Part shown: positions 59,716-64,000 of the stretch, in pieces
How positions within the stretch are numbered: position 1 is the first letter of the stretch
How the letters are laid out: each line of letters begins with the position of its first letter
From: Sphingomonas profundi
GTDB taxonomy: Bacteria; Pseudomonadota; Alphaproteobacteria; Sphingomonadales; Sphingomonadaceae
Assembly (NCBI RefSeq): GCF_009739515.1
Contig: NZ_CP046535.1
Coordinates: 2,418,001 to 2,482,000, forward strand
Length of the DNA stretch: 64,000 nt
Reading direction: 5' to 3'
Notes under the pieces: generated by a model
The model's input: only the letters and a program-made list of their open reading frames with translations
Database searches by the model: none
Told to the model about the DNA's origin: nothing
Translations under genes and position numbers: made by a program

Positions 59716-61965
59716 ATGAAACATTGCGACGTTCGCGCCGAAACCGCCACGCCCGCCGGATCGCCGGTGCGCATCCTGTTCGTCGCCACGATCCTCACCG
59801 GGTCGCTGCTGCTGTTCCTGGTGCAGCCGATGGTCGCGCGGATGGCGCTGCCCCGCCTGGGCGGCGCGCCGGCGGTGTGGAACAGCGCGATGCTCGTCTA
59901 CCAGGCGCTGCTGCTCGGCGGCTATGCCTATGCCCACGCGCTCGGCCGGCTGACGCCCGGACGGCAGGCGCTGGTGCATGTCGGGCTGATGCTGGCCGCC
60001 GCCTGCTGGCTGCCGATCGGCCTGGCCCGCATCGAGATGCCGGCGGGCGTCACCCCGGCCTTGTGGGTGCCGTGGCTGCTGTCGCTCTCGATCGGGCCGC
60101 TGTTCTTCGTGGTCGCGGCGCAGGCGCCGCTGATCCAGCGATGGTTCGCCCTGCGCTTCCCCGGCGCCAACCCCTATTCGCTCTACGCGGCGTCCAATCT
60201 CGGCAGCTTCGGCGGCCTGCTCGCCTACCCCCTGCTCGTCGAGCCGACCTTGACGGTGGCGCATCAGAGCCTGCTGTGGACGCTCGGCTACGCCGCACTA
60301 GTGGCGCTCGTCCTCGCCTGCTGCGCCACCCGCCGCACGACCGGGCATCAGCCAGACCTTGCCGGCGACGCGGTTGCCGCGTCGCCGCCGCCCTCGCTGC
60401 GCGATCGCGCGCGCTGGGTGGCGCTGGCGGCCGTGCCGTCCGGGCTCATGCTGTCCACCACGACGCATCTGACGACCGACATCGTCGCCATGCCGCTGAT
60501 CTGGGTGGTGCCGCTCGGCCTCTACCTGCTCAGCTTCTCGGTCGCCTTCGCCGCGCGGGATCGGGTGCCGCTGGGCATCGCCCGCACCTTTCCGGTCATG
60601 CTGGTGGCCGGCGCGCAGACGGCGTTCGCCAACGCCGCCGCCTACCCGCTCCTCTCCGCCGCGACGAACCTGGCGCTGCTGTTCGTCGTCGCCGTGACGC
60701 TGCATCGGGAGATGTACCGCACCCGTCCCGGCACCGCGCACCTCACCGGCTTCTACCTGGCGATGTCGGTCGGCGGCGTGGTGGGCGGGCTGTTCTGTGC
60801 GCTCGCGGCGCCCCTGCTGTTCGACTGGGCGTATGAGCATCCGCTGCTGATCGTCGCGGCGGCGCTGCTGATGCCGCAGGCCTCGCTGTTCGGCTGGCTC
60901 GCCCGGCTGCGGGCCGATCCGGAACGGGCGGCGCGGCTCACGCGCTGGCTGGGCCTCGCCACCGGCCTGCTGGCGCTCGCCGCCGGCGGCTTCCTGGGCG
61001 GCGATCCGTCGCCGGGCATCGCGCTGGCGATCATCGGCCTGCTCGCCTCTGCCGCCTTCGTCGCGGTGGGCCGCCGGGCGCTGTTCGGTCTCGCGATCGT
61101 CGCCGTGATGCTGGCGAGCGGCGGCTGGCAGACGATGCTGCAGTCGTTCGTCTCCGGCAAGCGTGTGCGCAGCTACTACGGCATCTACACCGTCGCCGAT
61201 CAGGCGGACGCCACCCGCATCCTGATCCACGGCACCACCACCCACGGCGTGCAGCGCACGGCACCGGGGCACGAGCGGGATGCCACCAGCTACTATGCGC
61301 CGCTCTCCGGCGTGGGCCTGGCGATGACGGCGGCGCCCGCGCTGTTCGGCCCTTCGGCGCGGATCGGCGTCGTCGGGCTCGGCGCCGGCACGCTCGCCTG
61401 CTACGCGCGGCCGGGGCAGGACTGGCGCTTCTACGAGATCGATCCGGCGGTCGTCGCGATCGCCCGCGATCCGCGCCGCTTCACCTTCCTCTCGCGCTGC
61501 ACGCCCGGCGTGCCGATCGAGATCGGCGACGCGCGGCTCAGCCTGTCGCGCGCGCCGGCCGGCGGGCTGGACCTGCTGGTGGTCGATGCCTTCTCGTCGG
61601 ATTCGGTGCCGATGCACCTGCTCACGCGCGAGGCGCTGGGCGTCTATCGCCGCGCGCTGGCCCCCGGCGGGCTGCTGATGGTCCACATCTCGAACCGCTT
61701 CTTCGATCTGGAGCCGGTGCTCGCCGCCGCCGCGCGGGCGGACGGGCTGGCCGCAGCGCTGCGCGACTACACGCCGGACGCGCGCGCCGCGAAGGCGGCC
61801 GCCGCCCGCTCGATCTGGGTGGCGCTCTCGCCCGATCCACGCACCCTGGCCCGCCTCACCGCCGGACGCGCGGACGGCTGGCGGCCGCTCGTCGACCGGC
61901 CGGGTTTCCGCGCGTGGAGCGACGATTACGGATCCGTCCTGCCCGTCCTGCGCGGGCTGCGCTGA
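59716..61965 (+). CDS. Membrane protein with spermidine-synthase-like domain
   Basis: This is a 749-aa fusion. The N-terminal two-thirds contain about 12-14 transmembrane helices (for example ILFVATILTGSLLLFLVQPMVARMALP). The C-terminal part (residues about 480-749) is a spermidine-synthase-like methyltransferase fold (IGVVGLGAGTLACY, FYEIDPAVVAIA, LDLLVVDAFSSDSVPMHLLTREAL). Such fusions are widespread, and true aminopropyl transfer has not been established for them. The start is uncertain: ATG 59716 is used because earlier options (TTG 59695, ATG 59698) lie in a palindrome. A CTTCGAC/GTCGAAG hairpin lies 60 bp after its stop. Confidence 0.85.
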   Translation: MKHCDVRAETATPAGSPVRILFVATILTGSLLLFLVQPMVARMALPRLGGAPAVWNSAMLVYQALLLGGYAYAHALGRLTPGRQALVHVGLMLAAACWLPIGLARIEMPAGVTPALWVPWLLSLSIGPLFFVVAAQAPLIQRWFALRFPGANPYSLYAASNLGSFGGLLAYPLLVEPTLTVAHQSLLWTLGYAALVALVLACCATRRTTGHQPDLAGDAVAASPPPSLRDRARWVALAAVPSGLMLSTTTHLTTDIVAMPLIWVVPLGLYLLSFSVAFAARDRVPLGIARTFPVMLVAGAQTAFANAAAYPLLSAATNLALLFVVAVTLHREMYRTRPGTAHLTGFYLAMSVGGVVGGLFCALAAPLLFDWAYEHPLLIVAAALLMPQASLFGWLARLRADPERAARLTRWLGLATGLLALAAGGFLGGDPSPGIALAIIGLLASAAFVAVGRRALFGLAIVAVMLASGGWQTMLQSFVSGKRVRSYYGIYTVADQADATRILIHGTTTHGVQRTAPGHERDATSYYAPLSGVGLAMTAAPALFGPSARIGVVGLGAGTLACYARPGQDWRFYEIDPAVVAIARDPRRFTFLSRCTPGVPIEIGDARLSLSRAPAGGLDLLVVDAFSSDSVPMHLLTREALGVYRRALAPGGLLMVHISNRFFDLEPVLAAAARADGLAAALRDYTPDARAAKAAAARSIWVALSPDPRTLARLTAGRADGWRPLVDRPGFRAWSDDYGSVLPVLRGLR

Positions 61966-62081
61966 CACGGATGCGCCTGCCCGAACCGTGATCGTCGCGC
62001 CGGCCGCATCGTAATCGCCGCGGCCTTCGACATTGGTCGAAGTCCGCGAAGGGACCGCTCGCGATCGGTGCGGCGGCGGCC

Positions 62082-62099
62082 AAGTCACGCCCGTGACTT
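62082..62099. promoter_or_regulatory. AAGTCACG-CC-CGTGACTT palindrome upstream of GGDEF/EAL gene
   Basis: Two perfect 8-bp inverted arms separated by 2 bp lie about 70 bp upstream of the GTG start of the cyclic-di-GMP gene, followed by TTAACATTTCC. The position and symmetry suggest a transcription-factor site; the factor is unknown. The rest of the 202-bp gap (61966-62167) holds only the CTTCGAC/GTCGAAG hairpin. Confidence 0.4.
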
Positions 62100-62167
62100 A
62101 ACATTTCCTTCAGCGCGGCGTGGCAGAAGCGTGCGACCCTGGTCTCTCACGCGGTGTTCGGGAAACG

Positions 62168-64000
62168 GTGTTGCTCAAAATCTATACCTGTCTCGCGACC
62201 CAGCACGATTTGCGGCTGGTGCTGCTCGCCGGGGCGATCTGCCTGTTCGCCTCGCTCACCGCCTTCACCCTCGCGGGGCACCTGCGGACGGCTTCGTGCC
62301 GTCGCCGGCTGCGGTGGATCGTCGCCTTGTCCTTCGTCGCCGGATCGGGCGTGTGGGCGACGCACTTCATCGCGATGCTCGCCTACGAACCGGGCCTGCC
62401 CACCGCTTACTCGCCGGACTACACGATCGTCTCGGTGCTGATCGCGATCGCGATGAGCGCCGCCGCCTTCACCCGCCGCACGGTGCTGGGGCGCACGCTG
62501 CTGATGACGGCCGGCATCGCAATGATGCACTTCATCGGCATGGCCGCGCTGGAGACGACCGGCCGGGTCATCTACGAGGGCGGCCTCGCCGCCGTCGCCA
62601 TCCTGCTCGGCGGCGTGCTGGTCGGCTGCGCCATGCTGCGGTTCCAGCGTTCGGATGGCGGCATCGCCGTGCAGCCGGCTGTGCTGTTCACCCTCGCCGT
62701 CTGCACGATCCACTTCGGCGCGATGGCGGCGGCCACCGTGCTTCCCGACAACACCGCCACGATCGATGCCGGCGCGATCAGCTCCAGCGGCCTCGCCACC
62801 GCCGTCACCTCGCTGATCGTCGCCCTGCTCGCCGTCGCCTTCGCCACCGTGCTGGCGGACAGCCGCCTGGCCAAGAGCGCGCTGCAGGAGGCGGAGCGGC
62901 TGAAGCACTTCACGGATTGCTCGCTGGAAGGGCTGCTGATCCTGGACGGCGACGAGGTCGTCGATGCGAACAGCATCTTCTGGACGATGGCGCGGTTCGA
63001 TCCGGCGGCCCCGCCGCACGGTCTGCGCGTGGCGCAGGTGCTGCCCGGCCACCGCGCGAGCCACGCCGCCGCGGCCGGTAGCGGCTTCGTCGAGGCGGCG
63101 CTTCGCCGCGGTGACGGCACGACGATGGACGTGGAGACCGCCTCGCGCGGCGGCACGATGGCCGGCGAGCGGCGCGAGATGATCGTCGTGCGCGACATCA
63201 GCGATCGCAAGGCCGCCGCCGCCCGCATCGCCCATCTCGCCAGCCACGATCCGCTGACGGGCGCGGCCAACCGGCTCACCTTCACCGCCGCCGTCGATCG
63301 CGCGATCGCTACGTCGGGCCGCGACCATCCGGCGGTGATGCTGTGCCTCGATCTCGATCGCTTCAAGGCGGTCAACGATCTCTACGGCCATCCGGCGGGC
63401 GATGCCGTGCTGATCGAGGCGACCCGCCGAATCCAGGGCTGCCTGGAGGACGGCGACACGCTGGCCCGGCTGGGCGGCGACGAGTTCGCCATCATCCGCC
63501 CGGCCAGCGGCGGGCCGCAGCATGCCGGCCTGCTCGCCGAGCGCATCATCGATCGCCTGGCGGAACGCTTCCCCGTGGGCGAGATGGCGGCCACGATCGG
63601 CACCAGCATCGGCATCGCCTTCTACCCGACCGACGCGGAGACCGGCGAGGATCTGCACAAGAAGGCCGATCTCGCGCTCTACCGCGCTAAGGCGCAGGGG
63701 CGCGGCGCCTTCCACTTCTTCGACGACAGCATGGATCAGCAGATCGTCGAGCGGCACCGCCTGGAAGCCGATCTGCGCGAGGCGATCGAGCGGCGGCAGC
63801 TGGACCTGCACTTCCAGCCGCTCGCGAGCCTGGAGACGGGCGAGATCGTCGGCTTCGAGGCGCTGCTGCGCTGGAACCATCCGCAGCGCGGCGCCGTATC
63901 GCCGAGCGTGTTCATCCCGCTGGCCGAGGAGACCGGCCTGATCGTGCCGATCGGCGAGTGGGTGCTCCGCCGCGCCTGCCGCGAGGCGGCGAGCTGGCAG
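62168..64000 (+). CDS. MHYT-PAS-GGDEF-EAL cyclic-di-GMP signalling protein (3' end outside window)
   Basis: From GTG 62168 the frame stays open to the window end (611 residues visible). Residues about 10-230 form a seven-helix MHYT sensor with repeated motifs THFIAML, MHFIGMA and IHFGAMA, thought to bind copper or a gas ligand. A PAS-like segment (about 245-345) follows, then a GGDEF domain with an intact GGDEF at 436-440 and [10 protein letters not shown]. The start of an EAL domain has E564-A-L ([11 protein letters not shown]). Both synthesis and hydrolysis of cyclic-di-GMP are possible; the rest of the EAL domain is outside the window. Confidence 0.93.
   Translation, partial: MLLKIYTCLATQHDLRLVLLAGAICLFASLTAFTLAGHLRTASCRRRLRWIVALSFVAGSGVWATHFIAMLAYEPGLPTAYSPDYTIVSVLIAIAMSAAAFTRRTVLGRTLLMTAGIAMMHFIGMAALETTGRVIYEGGLAAVAILLGGVLVGCAMLRFQRSDGGIAVQPAVLFTLAVCTIHFGAMAAATVLPDNTATIDAGAISSSGLATAVTSLIVALLAVAFATVLADSRLAKSALQEAERLKHFTDCSLEGLLILDGDEVVDANSIFWTMARFDPAAPPHGLRVAQVLPGHRASHAAAAGSGFVEAALRRGDGTTMDVETASRGGTMAGERREMIVVRDISDRKAAAARIAHLASHDPLTGAANRLTFTAAVDRAIATSGRDHPAVMLCLDLDRFKAVNDLYGHPAGDAVLIEATRRIQGCLEDGDTLARLGGDEFAIIRPASGGPQHAGLLAERIIDRLAERFPVGEMAATIGTSIGIAFYPTDAETGEDLHKKADLALYRAKAQGRGAFHFFDDSMDQQIVERHRLEADLREAIERRQLDLHFQPLASLETGEIVGFEALLRWNHPQRGAVSPSVFIPLAEETGLIVPIGEWVLRRACREAASWQ

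Noticed and set aside
1-64000. CRISPR arrays, insertion sequences, prophage, rRNA or tRNA genes
   Set aside because: No spaced direct repeats, transposase or phage genes, or structural RNA sequences were recognised on either strand.

Overview
The window is GC-rich, densely packed chromosomal DNA. It most likely comes from a sphingomonad (Alphaproteobacteria, Sphingomonas-like). The reasons are the TonB-dependent receptors of Caulobacter/Xanthomonas/Sphingomonas type, a GlcNAc-PTS locus with an IIA-HPr-EI fusion, frequent GTG starts, extensive ATGA/GTGA gene overlaps, and a REP-like palindrome containing a CTCATCCTGAGC core. I see no rRNA, tRNA, CRISPR array, insertion sequence or prophage. 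The organism assignment is inference from gene content.

Layout. 1-900: DUF2218 gene (cut by the window edge) and a His-rich, YqjI-like PadR regulator, with a palindromic operator candidate. 1003-5027: rarA, a DsbD/ScsB-type disulfide reductase and a peroxiredoxin-like protein. 5166-8693: M28 peptidase, agmatine deiminase and N-carbamoylputrescine amidase, followed by a frameshifted DUF3597 gene. 9252-21336: a complete N-acetylglucosamine/chitobiose utilisation locus. On the minus strand it has a GntR regulator, a SIS-domain deaminase and NagA. On the plus strand it has a TonB receptor, GH20 hexosaminidase, IIA-HPr-EI fusion and IICB transporter. Phased ATTGGT repeats lie in the divergent promoter. 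21340-22077: small membrane-protein gene, intrinsic terminator and a structured, AT-richer non-coding stretch. 22078-26344: small hypotheticals, two tandem hotdog thioesterases, a TPR protein and a HupE/UreJ-like membrane protein. 26342-26455: large inverted-repeat element. 26470-34037: FkbM methyltransferase, tamB and tamA. 34123-36129: small proteins, NUDIX hydrolase, TetR regulator. 36168-42211: tripartite RND efflux operon. 42215-47064: minus-strand run of DnaJ-type co-chaperone, YihY, fabI, DUF4160, DUF2442, aroC and a secreted low-complexity protein. 47240-51091: zinc-ribbon metallopeptidase, YghU-type GST, YahK-type alcohol dehydrogenase, exported RidA. 51267-55459: TonB receptor overlapping a PhoD phosphatase. 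55461-58450: two tandem exported ureohydrolases. 58645-64000: retropepsin-like protease, spermidine-synthase-like membrane protein, and an MHYT-PAS-GGDEF-EAL protein cut by the window end.

How genes work together. The Nag locus forms a full route from outer-membrane uptake through periplasmic trimming, PTS phosphorylation, deacetylation and deamination. A polyamine theme recurs: the agmatine deiminase/carbamoylputrescine amidase pair, two ureohydrolases and a spermidine-synthase-like protein. The most unusual items are: a second, Cys-to-Arg IIB domain in the GlcNAc transporter; a tandem ureohydrolase whose second metal-binding Asp is Ser; translationally coupled DUF4160/DUF2442 genes between fabI and aroC; 11-bp-phased repeats in the nag promoter; and a structured RNA candidate ending in a terminator.
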